The translations under genes and the position numbers were made by a program. Shown piece after piece: positions 50,586 to 60,925 of a DNA stretch of 64,000 nucleotides (position 1 is the first letter of the stretch; every line of letters begins with the position of its first letter). Origin of the DNA: an uncultured Clostridia bacterium (lineage in GTDB: Bacteria > Bacillota > Clostridia > Christensenellales > UBA1242); contig CALVZQ010000006.1 in NCBI GenBank assembly GCA_944372585.1, forward strand, positions 1 through 64,000. The letters run 5' to 3'. The notes beneath the pieces were generated by a model that worked only from the letters and a program-made list of their open reading frames with translations, ran no database searches and was not told the origin of the DNA.

Positions 50586-51314
50586 ATGAAAAAGTTACAT
50601 TTTTTGACCATTAATGGTCGCAGATTTTTGACTAATATGGTGATTGTTGTCATGCTTGCAATCATTTCATGTATGGCTGTGTATGGCGTTGATTATGTCA
50701 CTTCGTCAAGCGTTATCAATGGGGTTTATTACAGTGGCGACGAAAAATCAAACAAAATCACGCTTATGATCAATGTCTATTGGGGGACAGAATATCTTGA
50801 TGAAATGTTGCAAATTTTGGAAGATAATGATGTCAAGACAACCTTTTTCGTTGGTGGCACTTGGGCGGTTGCAGAAAGTGATATGTTGCAAAAAATTTAT
50901 GATGCTGGGCACGAAATCGGAAACCATGGTTATTATCACAAAGACCAAGGGAAACTTTCTGCAGAAAAGAACTATGAAGAGATTATAAACACTCACAATT
51001 TGGTCAAAAGTTTGATTGGGATCGAAATGGATTTGTTTGCTCCACCAAGTGGTTCCTACAACAAAAAAACTGTGGAAATTGCCACAGAACTTGGCTACAA
51101 AACAATCATGTGGACTGATGGAAGGGATACGATTGATTGGAGAGACAAAGACAGCGAAGTGATTTATAATCGTGCAATCAAAAACTGCAAAGGTGGAGAT
51201 TTTGTTTTGATGCACCCAACGGAAGCAACAAAAAATGCTCTTGACCGAATTATCAAAACCTTGAAAGAAAAAGGCTTTGAACTTTGCACAGTTTCTGAAA
51301 ATATTGGACAATGA
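50586..51314 (+). CDS. PdaB-like polysaccharide deacetylase, variant active site
   Basis: About 242 residues. One membrane anchor (about 15-38) and a NodB domain. The metal pair HGYYH (HxxxH) near 113, ATFF-like TTFFVGG near 80 and a C-terminal VLMHPTE motif are kept. The first NodB motif, normally TFDDG, reads MINVYWG, so the catalytic-base Asp is replaced by Asn. PdaB-type enzymes act on spore peptidoglycan. The start is uncertain: no Shine-Dalgarno, with TATCTT a few bases before ATG 50586; a GTG at 50565 is also open. The next 220 bases hold a promoter-like TATAAT near 51465. Confidence 0.8.
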   Translation: MKKLHFLTINGRRFLTNMVIVVMLAIISCMAVYGVDYVTSSSVINGVYYSGDEKSNKITLMINVYWGTEYLDEMLQILEDNDVKTTFFVGGTWAVAESDMLQKIYDAGHEIGNHGYYHKDQGKLSAEKNYEEIINTHNLVKSLIGIEMDLFAPPSGSYNKKTVEIATELGYKTIMWTDGRDTIDWRDKDSEVIYNRAIKNCKGGDFVLMHPTEATKNALDRIIKTLKEKGFELCTVSENIGQ

Positions 51315-51535
51315 TGGTTGAATGTTCAATTTTGTGCTTGTTTATTGGCAAAAGAAAGACAATATCTTTGACATTTTTGCAAAATCTTTTTAATTTGGAT
51401 TTATTTTTGCTTTTTCCGTGTTGTTTTTTTGTTAAAACTGTTTGTTGTTTTTATCTATTTAATGATATAATTATATTTGTAAAAAGATAGGTTTTGATTT
51501 ATCTTCGTTTTGACCTTTAAATTGGGGGTTATTTA

Positions 51536-54346
51536 ATGGCGGTTTATAAACTAAATTCAAAAAAGAAAAAGACTAAAAATCCTAACGCTAAGAAGATTGT
51601 TGGCTTCTCTTTGATTGCTGCAGCATCTGTTGTGTTCTTGTTCTTGACAGGCATTGTTGCTCCAATTCAAACTTTTTTCTTGGGACTTTTTGGGGTTTTT
51701 GGTTATCCGCTTTGCATCATTCTCTTTGTTGTCGGGCTTGCACTTGTTAACAACAGAAGATATGTTATGTCGAAAAAATATACAATTTGTTTGATTTTGA
51801 CGGTCTTTTTTGCTCTTTGCATTTTGCAACTTGCAATTGTGGGAAATAATGTACAGGTTGTTGATGGTGAGAGTGTCAAGATGTCATTTTGGGACTATTT
51901 AGCAAAGAACTACACTGCAAAGTGGACTGCAGGTGGTTTTTTGGTTGGGATTTTCACAACAATTTTCTTGTATATGGCAAACATTTATGGGGCTTACATC
52001 ATCTTTGCTTTGGCTTTTGTGCTTTGTCTTGCTCTTCTTTTGGACAGTTTGAAGTATATGAAAAAACAAAAGGCTGAAGACGAACCTGTTTCCGTCCAAA
52101 TTAAAGACAAAAAGACTGGAAAAGTTTTGGACGAAGATGTTGAAGAAAAAGAAGTGGAAGTCATTGGAGAAAAAGTTGAAGAAGAAGCACCTAATGTTGT
52201 CTTGAATGGCAATTTGAAAGAGGAAGAAAACAAACAACTTACTGCAAGACAAATTTTGGGATTGGACAAAAAGAGAGATAAGGCGTATGAATATGAAAAA
52301 ACACCTATTCAAACAGCGAAGAAAGAACCTGAGAAACCAAAGTCTTTGAAAGAATTGATTTTGACTCCACCTCAAATTGACATTGATGAATATTTCAAAG
52401 ATGTCAGAAAACAAAATGATGTGCCTGCAAAAGAAGAAATTCAAAGCAACATCAATTCTCTTAAGACTGATGAAATTGAACCTTCAGAGGTTTATCATGA
52501 AGACGAATTTAAGCCAGACAATCAACCGGTTATCAGAAGAACGCTTCCTGAAGTTAGAAGTGAAGAATTGGTTGAAAAGGCTGATGACATTCTCAAGAGT
52601 GCCATTGAAGAAGAAAAGAAAGAAAATCCAGACATTTATGAGCACATAAATGAAGACAGTGAAAGAAATGTTATTGATAGACTTCCAGACAGAAACAACA
52701 GTGGAAGTTTTGAAAGACGTTCATTTGACAGGTCTTTTGATAGACATGAGAAACTGACAAATCAGGAAGATATTGATGCGAGAAGAGATTTTAACCGTGA
52801 TTACGACAGAATTTCTGCAAGGAACGGTTCTCTCTCAAGAGAAAATTCTCCAATCCCTGACGAACAAGAACCAGAAGAAAAAGAACCTTATGTTTATGAA
52901 AAACCACCAATTGAATATATCACCACTCAAAGTGTGGACTTGTCAACTTTGAATGAAGATGTTGCAACAAAACGTGTGCTTTTGGAAAATACGCTTGAAA
53001 CATTTGGTGTTCCTGCAAAAGTTCAGGGGGTTGTTGTTGGACCTGCTGTTACGCGTTATGAACTTGAAATGCCACAAGGAATTTCGGTAAGCAAAATCAA
53101 AAATCGTGCTGACGACATTGCACTTTCACTTGCAGCTGAAGGTTCAATCAGAATTGAAGCACCTGTTCCTGGGAAAAGTGTGGTTGGTGTTGAAGTCCCA
53201 AACACTTCAATTGCAACAGTCAGTCTGAAAGATGTTCTGATTTCAAAAGAGTTTACTCAAAGTTCTTCTCCACTTACATTTGCTCTTGGAAAAGATATCA
53301 CTGGAAACACCATTTGCTGCAATATGCAAAAACTTACACACCTTTTGGTTGCTGGGTCAACTGGCTCTGGTAAGAGCGTTTGTTTGAACTCCATCATCTT
53401 GAGCATCATCTACAAAGCATCGCCAGAAGATGTCAAAATCATTTTGATTGACCCTAAGCGTGTGGAATTTTCTTCTTATGAAGCGTTGCCTCATTTGATT
53501 ATGCCAAAGATTGTGTGTGAAACTCAAAAAGCAATCAACACTCTTGCTTGGGCGGTCACTGAAATGGAAAGACGTTTTGAACTTTTGGGTATGGCAAGAG
53601 TTAAAAACATTGATGAATATAACCAAACTCCAGATGTTATTTCTGGTAAAGTTGAAAAAATGCCATTCATTGTCATTATTGTTGACGAGCTTGCTGACCT
53701 TATGATGACAGGAAAGAAGGAAGTGGAAGAAAAGGTCTGTCGTCTTGCTCAGAAATCTCGTGCTGCTGGGATTCACTTGATTTTGGCAACTCAAAGACCT
53801 TCTGTTGATGTCATTACCGGATTGATTAAGAGTAACTTCCCTTCTCGTATTGCTTTTGCTGTCACAAGTGCGGTGGACTCCATGACCATTTTGGACAGAG
53901 TTGGAGCAGAAAAACTTTTGGGAAAAGGGGATATGCTTTATTATCCAGTTGGGGCACAAGAGCCTAAACGTGTTCAAGGTTGCTTCATCACAACAGGAGA
54001 AATTAACAAGATTGTCGACTATGTTCGTGACAACAACAAACCAATTTTCGACAAAGATATTGAAGAGCAAATTTTGAATCCTAACAAAAATAACAATTCT
54101 GGTCCGGGTTATAACAACGAGATGGACCCATTGTTGCCACAAGCACTGAAGGCTTCAATTGAATGCAAGCAGGCAAGTGCAACGATGATCAGAAGACGTT
54201 TTGCCATTGGTTATCCAAGAGCTGCAAGAATCATTGACCAAATGGAAGCAGCGGGTTACATTTCTAGTGCTGACGGTGTGAAAGGCAGAACTGTTTACAC
54301 CACCGAAGAAGAATTTAATGAACTTTTTGGTGACCAATTTGACTAA
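51536..54346 (+). CDS. ftsK: FtsK/SpoIIIE DNA translocase
   Basis: 936 residues. Four membrane segments (about 20-170), an acidic/charged linker (about 180-470), then the hexameric motor with Walker A GSTGSGKS near 607, Walker B FIVIIVDELADLM near 710, and a winged-helix gamma domain (about 865-936) that reads KOPS/SRS. It pumps chromosome DNA through the septum in division or into the forespore. It heads the ftsK-rimO-pgsA-cinA-recA order usual in Firmicutes. Confidence 0.95.
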   Translation: MAVYKLNSKKKKTKNPNAKKIVGFSLIAAASVVFLFLTGIVAPIQTFFLGLFGVFGYPLCIILFVVGLALVNNRRYVMSKKYTICLILTVFFALCILQLAIVGNNVQVVDGESVKMSFWDYLAKNYTAKWTAGGFLVGIFTTIFLYMANIYGAYIIFALAFVLCLALLLDSLKYMKKQKAEDEPVSVQIKDKKTGKVLDEDVEEKEVEVIGEKVEEEAPNVVLNGNLKEEENKQLTARQILGLDKKRDKAYEYEKTPIQTAKKEPEKPKSLKELILTPPQIDIDEYFKDVRKQNDVPAKEEIQSNINSLKTDEIEPSEVYHEDEFKPDNQPVIRRTLPEVRSEELVEKADDILKSAIEEEKKENPDIYEHINEDSERNVIDRLPDRNNSGSFERRSFDRSFDRHEKLTNQEDIDARRDFNRDYDRISARNGSLSRENSPIPDEQEPEEKEPYVYEKPPIEYITTQSVDLSTLNEDVATKRVLLENTLETFGVPAKVQGVVVGPAVTRYELEMPQGISVSKIKNRADDIALSLAAEGSIRIEAPVPGKSVVGVEVPNTSIATVSLKDVLISKEFTQSSSPLTFALGKDITGNTICCNMQKLTHLLVAGSTGSGKSVCLNSIILSIIYKASPEDVKIILIDPKRVEFSSYEALPHLIMPKIVCETQKAINTLAWAVTEMERRFELLGMARVKNIDEYNQTPDVISGKVEKMPFIVIIVDELADLMMTGKKEVEEKVCRLAQKSRAAGIHLILATQRPSVDVITGLIKSNFPSRIAFAVTSAVDSMTILDRVGAEKLLGKGDMLYYPVGAQEPKRVQGCFITTGEINKIVDYVRDNNKPIFDKDIEEQILNPNKNNNSGPGYNNEMDPLLPQALKASIECKQASATMIRRRFAIGYPRAARIIDQMEAAGYISSADGVKGRTVYTTEEEFNELFGDQFD

Positions 54347-54437
54347 TGCGAAAATGAAATTTGGGTTTTAACTGAATTGAAGATTTGCTTTATTGCTTAA
54401 GAATAGATTACAAAATTAATTAACGAGAGAGAAGAAA

Positions 54438-55769
54438 ATGGACGAAAGATTGAAAGGAAAAAAAGTGTCTGCAATTTCTCTTGGTTGTGACAAAAACCGT
54501 GTTGACCTTGAGAAAATTCTTTTTAGACTGAAAGATTATGGCTTTGAAATTGTGGAAAATGTCAGTGATGCAAACATTGTCATTGTGAACACTTGTGCAT
54601 TCATCACACCTGCAAAACAAGAGGCCCTTGACAACATTTTTCAAATGTGTCTGTTGAAAAACAGCGGCGCAATTGAAAAAGTGATTGTCAGTGGTTGTTT
54701 GTCTCAAAGGCATAAAGATGAACTTGTGAAAGAGATTCCAGAAGTTGATGCGTTTTTGGTTGCAGCTGACAATCAGAACATTTGCCAAATCATTGAAAAG
54801 TTGTACGGTGTTGAACAAAGCAAACCAAAAAGCAAACTTGGAAGAATTTTCACAAGCAGAGGTGCTTATGCTTATCTGAAAATTGCGGAGGGGTGCAGTA
54901 ATGCTTGTTCTTATTGCACAATTCCAAGAATTAAGGGCAGATATCAAAGTTATCCAATTGATGAAATTGTGGACGAGGCAAAATATCTTGCTGACAACGG
55001 TGTGAAAGAGCTCATTGTTGTTGCTCAAGATGTCACCAGATATGGTGAAGATTTGTATGGCAAAAACAGATTGGTGGAATTGTGTCAAAGACTTGCAAAG
55101 ATTGACAAGATAAAGTGGATAAGACTGCATTATGCGTATCCAGAAAAAACTGATGACAATCTTTTGAATTTCATTGAAAAAGAGCCTAAAATGTGCAAAT
55201 ATCTGGATATTCCACTTCAACATATTGATGACAGAATTTTGAAAAGTATGAGAAGAAGAATGTCTGAAGAAGACACCAGAAAACTTATCGACAAACTCAC
55301 AAGCGAATACCACAACATTGAACTTAGGACAACCTTCATTGTTGGGTATCCAAGCGAGACGAAGGCTGATTTTGAAAAGTTGTGCGATTTTGTCAAGAAA
55401 ACAAGATTTGATTATGCTGGTTTCTTTCCATATTATCGTGAAGAAAATACGCCAAGTTATTTCATGGAAGGCCAAGTGAGCGAATTTACTAAAAAAAGAC
55501 GACTGAAGAAAATTCAAAAAATTCAAAGCAATGTCGTGACCGAAAAGACAAAAGAGAAAATTGGCAAAGTTTTTACAGTGCTTGTTGACTATTTTGACGA
55601 AAACACTGGTCTTTATGTCGGTCATACTGAGTTTTTATCTCCAACAGTTGACTTTGGTGTGGAAATTGTGGATAATGAAAATGTCAAAGTTGGCGAGTTT
55701 GTGAAAGTCAAATTTGTTGACTTTAATGGTGAAAATTATAAAGGAGTTTATTATGAATCTTCCAAATAA
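54438..55769 (+). CDS. rimO: Ribosomal protein S12 methylthiotransferase
   Basis: 443 residues. A radical-SAM enzyme adding a methylthio group to Asp88 of S12. The N-terminal cluster domain has SLGCDKNRVD, NTCAF and VSGCLSQR cysteines; the radical-SAM motif is CSNACSYC near 155; the TRAM domain (about 375-443) binds RNA or protein. The LGCxKNxVD form separates it from MiaB. The stop is past the pgsA start (17-base overlap). Confidence 0.95.
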   Translation: MDERLKGKKVSAISLGCDKNRVDLEKILFRLKDYGFEIVENVSDANIVIVNTCAFITPAKQEALDNIFQMCLLKNSGAIEKVIVSGCLSQRHKDELVKEIPEVDAFLVAADNQNICQIIEKLYGVEQSKPKSKLGRIFTSRGAYAYLKIAEGCSNACSYCTIPRIKGRYQSYPIDEIVDEAKYLADNGVKELIVVAQDVTRYGEDLYGKNRLVELCQRLAKIDKIKWIRLHYAYPEKTDDNLLNFIEKEPKMCKYLDIPLQHIDDRILKSMRRRMSEEDTRKLIDKLTSEYHNIELRTTFIVGYPSETKADFEKLCDFVKKTRFDYAGFFPYYREENTPSYFMEGQVSEFTKKRRLKKIQKIQSNVVTEKTKEKIGKVFTVLVDYFDENTGLYVGHTEFLSPTVDFGVEIVDNENVKVGEFVKVKFVDFNGENYKGVYYESSK

Positions 55770-56388
55770 AATAACTTGCGTTAGACTTGCGCTTATTCCA
55801 ATTTTTGTGTTTTTCTATATGGCTGATTTCATTCCTTATGGAAAACTTGTTGCAACAATAGTCTTTGCTGCTGCTTGTCTTACCGATTTCATTGATGGCA
55901 AGATTGCAAGGAGCAGGGGACTTGTCACAAATTTGGGAAAATTTCTTGACCCTATTGCTGACAAAGTTTTGGTTATGGCTGGACTTTTGCTTTTGATTGC
56001 TTATCCAATTGTTCCAAATGTTGGAACTGAAGTTGCGCCTGTAATCATGCCTCAATATGTTGGGATTATCGCAGCAATCATCATTCTTGCAAGAGAACTT
56101 ATTATCAGTGCTTTCCGTCAAGTTGCAGCAACAAAAAATGTCGTTTTGGCTGCTGATATGTATGGAAAAGTTAAGGCTGTTTTCCAATTTATCACATTGA
56201 TTTTCTATTTTGTTTACGCATTTGTTATTGAAGAATTTTATAATGCAGGCAGCCAGGCTTGGCTTACTGCAAACACAGTGCTCAATATCATTGGATATGT
56301 TTTGCTTGCTGTGACAGTCATCATGACAATTGTTTCTGCTTGGAAATATATTTCAAACAACAGACAGGTGCTTAAAGATGCAAAATAA
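55753..56388 (+). CDS. pgsA: CDP-diacylglycerol-glycerol-3-phosphate phosphatidyltransferase
   Basis: 211 residues. The CDP-alcohol phosphotransferase motif is intact near 36-58: DGKIAR, eight residues, G, three, D, three, D. It makes phosphatidylglycerol phosphate. About six membrane segments. AAGGAG fits ATG 55753. It overlaps both neighbours, so translation is coupled through rimO-pgsA-cinA. Confidence 0.95.
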   Translation: MNLPNKITCVRLALIPIFVFFYMADFIPYGKLVATIVFAAACLTDFIDGKIARSRGLVTNLGKFLDPIADKVLVMAGLLLLIAYPIVPNVGTEVAPVIMPQYVGIIAAIIILARELIISAFRQVAATKNVVLAADMYGKVKAVFQFITLIFYFVYAFVIEEFYNAGSQAWLTANTVLNIIGYVLLAVTVIMTIVSAWKYISNNRQVLKDAK

Positions 56389-57394
56389 AGTTATTGTCTT
56401 TTCTGACAATCAAAATTTGACATCAAAATGTTTGGAGAAAATCGAAAAGTCGCTTCTCAAAAGAGGACTTTTTGACTTTTCTTTTTTATCATGTTCTCTT
56501 TATGCTGATTGTGTTGGCTTTTGCATTGATGCCAAAAATTCCTACGATAATGCTATCATAATTTGTGATAATGACAATGTTGACAAATTGGTTGAGGCAA
56601 GCAAAACTGACACTGACAATTTGACATTGATTCAAGAACAGGCGATTAAACTTGAACAGACCACAACATATCGCAAAATGTTGTTTGTTCCAATTGAACT
56701 TGATACTGACAAATTTTTGGACGAACTTTTGCAGTCAAAAGATGTTTTTTCTTGTTCCATATTTGGGAAAAGTAAAAATTTTGTGGTTTCAAAATTTGAG
56801 GAAATTAAAGCACAGAAAGAAAATTTTGATTATAAAATAATAACAAATTCTGCGTTTTTACATATTGTTTATTATTCTAAGTTTGTTGATGAAAGTGTTC
56901 TTGTTGAAAAATTTGGTGACGGACTTTTTGCAACAAATGACAAAGATTTGGTTGTTTGTTGTGGTGAAATTTTGAGACGAAATTCTTTGTCTATTTCCAT
57001 TTGTGATGGTCTTACTGTTGGAAAAATTTCGGAAAAATTGTCTGAGTTTGATGAGAATGACAAGATCAACATCAGTGAAAGTTTGATTATGTTTGGGGAC
57101 AATTCCTTTGAAAAACTTGGCATTGAAAAGACCTTTCTTGATGAACATGGAACGGTTAGCAAGGAGACTGCTTTTGTTATGGCGAAAAATCTTTTGAAAA
57201 ATGCGGAATCAGATTTGGCTTTGGTAGTTTCTGGTTTTGATTGTGATGCCGGAAGATGTTTTGTTGCTGTTGGAAACAAAAAAGAAATTCATGTCTTCTC
57301 TTCAGTTTTTTATGGAAACAGAAATGAAAGAATGGAAAATGTTTCAAGTTTTGCACTGTTTAGGTTGCTCAAATTTTTGAAAGAAAAATATTGA
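56378..57394 (+). CDS. CinA-like protein, diverged N-terminal domain
   Basis: 338 residues. The C-terminal amidohydrolase part is recognisable: FLDEHGTVSKETAFVMAKNLL and LALVVSGFDCDAGRCFVAVG, as in the CinA/PncC nicotinamide-nucleotide deamidase. The N-terminal two-thirds keep the length and place of the MoCF-type pyrophosphatase domain but show no clear signature, and the usual SGxxGP motif is altered to SGFDCDAG. The gene sits between pgsA and recA, where cinA belongs, and overlaps pgsA by 11 bases. Activity of either domain is uncertain. Confidence 0.75.
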   Translation: MQNKVIVFSDNQNLTSKCLEKIEKSLLKRGLFDFSFLSCSLYADCVGFCIDAKNSYDNAIIICDNDNVDKLVEASKTDTDNLTLIQEQAIKLEQTTTYRKMLFVPIELDTDKFLDELLQSKDVFSCSIFGKSKNFVVSKFEEIKAQKENFDYKIITNSAFLHIVYYSKFVDESVLVEKFGDGLFATNDKDLVVCCGEILRRNSLSISICDGLTVGKISEKLSEFDENDKINISESLIMFGDNSFEKLGIEKTFLDEHGTVSKETAFVMAKNLLKNAESDLALVVSGFDCDAGRCFVAVGNKKEIHVFSSVFYGNRNERMENVSSFALFRLLKFLKEKY

Positions 57395-57422
57395 TAAGCA
57401 CTGAAAATGTTATGATTTCATT

Positions 57423-57451
57423 TTGAAATTTGTGATGATTTGAGTTAAAAT
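57423..57451 (+). promoter_or_regulatory. Promoter of recA
   Basis: TTGAAA, 17 bases, TAAAAT, in the 95-base gap before recA. I see no clear LexA box. Confidence 0.6.
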
Positions 57452-57489
57452 ATAACTATAAAAAGACAATAAGAATTTAGGAGATTGTT

Positions 57490-58536
57490 ATGGCTGAAAA
57501 AGAAAAGAAAGATCCTAGAGAAGAAGCTCTTGAGCAAGCACTTCTCAAGATTGAAAAAGATTTCGGAAAGGGTGCAATCATGAAACTTGGAGACCAACCT
57601 TATCAAAAAGTTGATGTCATTCCAACTGGTTGTTTGACTCTTGATATGGCACTTGGAATTGGTGGTATTCCTCGCGGAAGAATTATTGAAATTTATGGAC
57701 CAGAATCTTCTGGTAAGACCACAGTTTCTTTGCATATGGTTGCTGAAGCACAAAAGATGGGTGGACGTGCTGCGTTTATTGATGCAGAGCACGCTCTTGA
57801 CCCTGTGTATGCAGAAAAATTGGGTGTTGACATCAAATCTTTGTATGTTTCTCAACCTGATAATGGAGAACAAGCATTGAACATTTGTGACACACTTATT
57901 CGTTCTGGCGCTTTTGACATTATTGTTGTGGACTCTGTTGCAGCACTTACACCAAAAGCAGAAATTGACGGAGAAATGGGTGACAATCATGTTGGTCTTC
58001 AAGCAAGAATGATGAGTCAAGCACTCAGAAAAATGACTTCTGTTTCTTCAAAGAGCAACACTGCTGTGATTTTCATCAATCAACTTCGTGATAAGATTGG
58101 GGTTATGTTTGGCTCTCCAGAAACAACAACTGGTGGTAAGGCTTTGAAGTTCTATGCAAGCATTCGTCTTGATGTCAGAAAAACTGACACAATCAAAGAA
58201 GGTCAAAACATAATCGGAAACAGAACAAAAGTTAAGGTTGTTAAAAACAAACTTGCTCCACCTTTCAAGACTGCAGAATTTGACATTATGTATGGTCAAG
58301 GAATTTCTAAGTCAGGTTGCATTTTGGATATGGCTTTAAACTTGGGACTTATTAAGAAAAGCGGTGCTTGGTTCTCTTATAATGATGAAAAAATTGGTCA
58401 AGGAAAGGAAAATACAAAGACCTATCTTGAAAAGAATCCTGACATCATGAATGAAATTGAAACAAAAATCAGAGAACAGATGACTGGTTCTGATTTGCCA
58501 AGTTCAGAAGACGAAGATGACAACATTGAAGACTGA
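57490..58536 (+). CDS. recA: Recombinase A
   Basis: 348 residues, normal. It forms filaments on single-stranded DNA for strand exchange and SOS induction. Walker [10 protein letters not shown] near 67, the MAW-region [10 protein letters not shown] near 19, Walker [11 protein letters not shown] near 140, and DNA loop [20 protein letters not shown] near 195. The acidic C-terminal tail ([11 protein letters not shown]) is retained. AGGAG lies before the ATG. A terminator follows. Confidence 0.97.
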   Translation: MAEKEKKDPREEALEQALLKIEKDFGKGAIMKLGDQPYQKVDVIPTGCLTLDMALGIGGIPRGRIIEIYGPESSGKTTVSLHMVAEAQKMGGRAAFIDAEHALDPVYAEKLGVDIKSLYVSQPDNGEQALNICDTLIRSGAFDIIVVDSVAALTPKAEIDGEMGDNHVGLQARMMSQALRKMTSVSSKSNTAVIFINQLRDKIGVMFGSPETTTGGKALKFYASIRLDVRKTDTIKEGQNIIGNRTKVKVVKNKLAPPFKTAEFDIMYGQGISKSGCILDMALNLGLIKKSGAWFSYNDEKIGQGKENTKTYLEKNPDIMNEIETKIREQMTGSDLPSSEDEDDNIED

Positions 58537-58570
58537 TTTTGAAGTTTGAATTGCTTGTGTTTGAGATGAT

Positions 58571-58600
58571 AAAAAGACGATCATTTGATTCGTCTTTTTT
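58571..58600. terminator. Terminator between recA and convergent PBP gene
   Basis: AAAAAGACGA/TCGTCTTTTT hairpin with nine-base loop; works in both directions. Confidence 0.88.
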
Positions 58601-58602
58601 TG

Positions 58603-60846
58603 TTAAATATACCATTTTTGTTTTGGTTGAGTCTGTGTTTGTGTGGTTTTTGTGAGATTGAACTTTTTTTCTGCTTGCAAAGATTTGTCATTTTCACCAA
58701 TGTAGTTTGCAATAATTTTGATTGTTGTTTCTTTTTCAGGAAAACTCAGTCTCAATGTGAGTTGTCCTTGTTTGTCTTCGACTTTTTGATATGGAATGTC
58801 GTCTTTATATATTTGATATTCAAGATGCTTTTGTGCGTTGAGAGAAAGGATAATTTGATTGTTTTCCACCTTTGTTTCAGCCGAGATTTGTGGTTTTTCG
58901 GTGAAGTTTTCAGAGATTTCAGTTGGCATATTGAAACGAGAGAACAAGCAAGTTTCTATGAAGCGAGCAGGGGCATAAGGGCTTGCAAGAACCAGTCTGT
59001 GATTTTCTTCTTTCTCCAAACTGTCAATCTTCACTTCTGCAACAGATGAAGGCACATCAAATTGTTTTTTGTCGTAAGTTTGTGAGCTCACATATTGTCT
59101 CACAACTTCAGTTGGTTGATTTCCGCCAGCAATTTTTGCAGGTTCATTGGAAAGAGAACCAAACCAAACACCTATTGTTTCTGTTGGAGTGTATGAAATG
59201 TTGTATGCGTCTGTGTTTCCACTGGCATTTTTCTTGCCGACCGTTCCTGTCTTTGAGGCAATTTCGGTGTTTGTGATTGTGCTGAGCTTTCTTGCTGTTC
59301 CGCTTTTTGCAGTTTCTTGCAATATGTCTGTCATAAGGTATGCGCTGTCTTCACGGAACACCATTTGAGCGGTTGGTTTGTGAATGTAAACGAGTTTGTT
59401 GTTTTTGTCTGTGATGTATTGAATGAAGGTTGAGTTTGAAAATTGTCCTTTGTTTGCAAAAGTTGTGTAGGCGGTTGCAAGGTCTTTGATGTTGACACCA
59501 TAAGTCATTCCTCCAAGAGCAAGAGCATAACTGTCATCTTTTTCGTCAAAATTTATGCCGAGTTTTTGAGCATATTGTTTGCCAGTGTCTATGCCAATGT
59601 AACTCAGAACTTTTATTGCTGGAATGTTGATTGAATTTTTCACAGCATCGGTCACGGACATATAGCCAGAGAATTTTTTGTTGACATTGCTTGGGCTGTA
59701 GTTTCCAATCTTTATTGGTTCGTCCAGAATTTGTGTTGATGGACTGATAACATCTTCGTTCAAAGCAGGAGCGTAGACCAAAAGTGGTTTGAGGCATGAG
59801 GCGGGTTGTCTTTTCACATCCAAGATTTTGAAATTGCTGTTTCCGTGAAATGCACTGACTCCATGTGTGGAAGCATCTATGATTATCCCTGCGTTGTCAG
59901 AGCCATCTGTTTCGTTGTTTGAAAGAGCGTTTTTCAGTGCAGTTTGTTTTTCGCTGTTGCAGTATGTGTGAATTTTGTAGCCAGCAAGAGCAATTTGTTT
60001 TGCTGGAATTTTAAGTATTTTTGATGCTTCATCAATGCTTGCTTGGGAATATGAATTCAGTTTATTTTCATTCTTTTGGGTTATATCAAGAGTGATTGGT
60101 TGATTTTGAGTGCTCAGTTTTTCGTCAACTGTGATTTTTCCATCTTTTTCCATTTCACTTAAAACCAAGTTTCTTCTTTGCAGACAATTATCATAATTCA
60201 AGATAGGGGAATATTTGGTCGGAGATTTGATTAAACCGGCAAGTGTGCAACTTTCATTCAAATTCAAATCTTTGGCATCTTTGTTGAAATAATATTTGCT
60301 TGCACTTTCAAGACCATAACAGTTATTTCCAAAAAAGATTATGTTTAAATAACTTTCTAATATCTCGTCCTTACTGAAATTGTTTTCAAGTTTTTTTGTC
60401 AGTGCCATTTCTTTGAGTTTCCTTTCAAAAGTCTTTTCGTTACTTAGATGGGTGTTTTTGATGAGTTGTTGGCTTATGGTTGATGCACCTTCTTTCAACT
60501 TTCTGCTTTTGATGTTGTTTATCATGGCTTTGACAATTCTTTTCTTGTTGAGCCCTTTGTGATTGTAAAATTCTTTATCTTCAATTGAAATAAAAGCATC
60601 TTTGGTGTATTGATGTAGGATTTCAAGTTTGCAAAAATCGCCATTGAATTGATTTTCTTCCTTTATTGGTCGATTTTTATTGTCAAAAATTTCAATTGAA
60701 AGTGAAGGAGATGTCAAACTCTCTGTGTTGAGTGGAATTGATTGATATTTTGCATAAGAAACAGCGACTAAACTTCCACAGAAAACACAGCCAAACACCA
60801 CGACAAGCACAAAAGAAATTAGACATATTTTGACAATTTTCTTCAT
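58603..60846 (-). CDS. Class A penicillin-binding protein (glycosyltransferase/transpeptidase)
   Basis: About 747 residues. One N-terminal membrane anchor (about 6-32). The glycosyltransferase family 51 domain carries EDKEFYNHKG near 88 and EGASTISQQLIKN near 118. The transpeptidase domain has SxxK as SCLK near 352, SxN as SIN near 402 and KTGT near 540. It polymerises and crosslinks peptidoglycan. ATG 60846 has CATAAT six bases upstream and no Shine-Dalgarno, so it is probably leaderless; GTG 60882 is an alternative. Divergent from miaB, which has the same start design. Confidence 0.92.
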   Translation of the reverse strand: MKKIVKICLISFVLVVVFGCVFCGSLVAVSYAKYQSIPLNTESLTSPSLSIEIFDNKNRPIKEENQFNGDFCKLEILHQYTKDAFISIEDKEFYNHKGLNKKRIVKAMINNIKSRKLKEGASTISQQLIKNTHLSNEKTFERKLKEMALTKKLENNFSKDEILESYLNIIFFGNNCYGLESASKYYFNKDAKDLNLNESCTLAGLIKSPTKYSPILNYDNCLQRRNLVLSEMEKDGKITVDEKLSTQNQPITLDITQKNENKLNSYSQASIDEASKILKIPAKQIALAGYKIHTYCNSEKQTALKNALSNNETDGSDNAGIIIDASTHGVSAFHGNSNFKILDVKRQPASCLKPLLVYAPALNEDVISPSTQILDEPIKIGNYSPSNVNKKFSGYMSVTDAVKNSINIPAIKVLSYIGIDTGKQYAQKLGINFDEKDDSYALALGGMTYGVNIKDLATAYTTFANKGQFSNSTFIQYITDKNNKLVYIHKPTAQMVFREDSAYLMTDILQETAKSGTARKLSTITNTEIASKTGTVGKKNASGNTDAYNISYTPTETIGVWFGSLSNEPAKIAGGNQPTEVVRQYVSSQTYDKKQFDVPSSVAEVKIDSLEKEENHRLVLASPYAPARFIETCLFSRFNMPTEISENFTEKPQISAETKVENNQIILSLNAQKHLEYQIYKDDIPYQKVEDKQGQLTLRLSFPEKETTIKIIANYIGENDKSLQAEKKFNLTKTTQTQTQPKQKWYI

Positions 60847-60890
60847 TTTTCTATTATGTGTCGTATTTTGGTAAAAATTCACAGTTTGAC

Positions 60891-60919
60891 TTGCTTAATT
60901 TTTGTTTTTTTTGTATAAT
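60891..60919 (+). promoter_or_regulatory. Leaderless-type promoter of miaB
   Basis: TTGCTT, 17 bases, TATAAT, exactly six bases, ATG 60926. Confidence 0.78.
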
Positions 60920-60925
60920 TATGGC

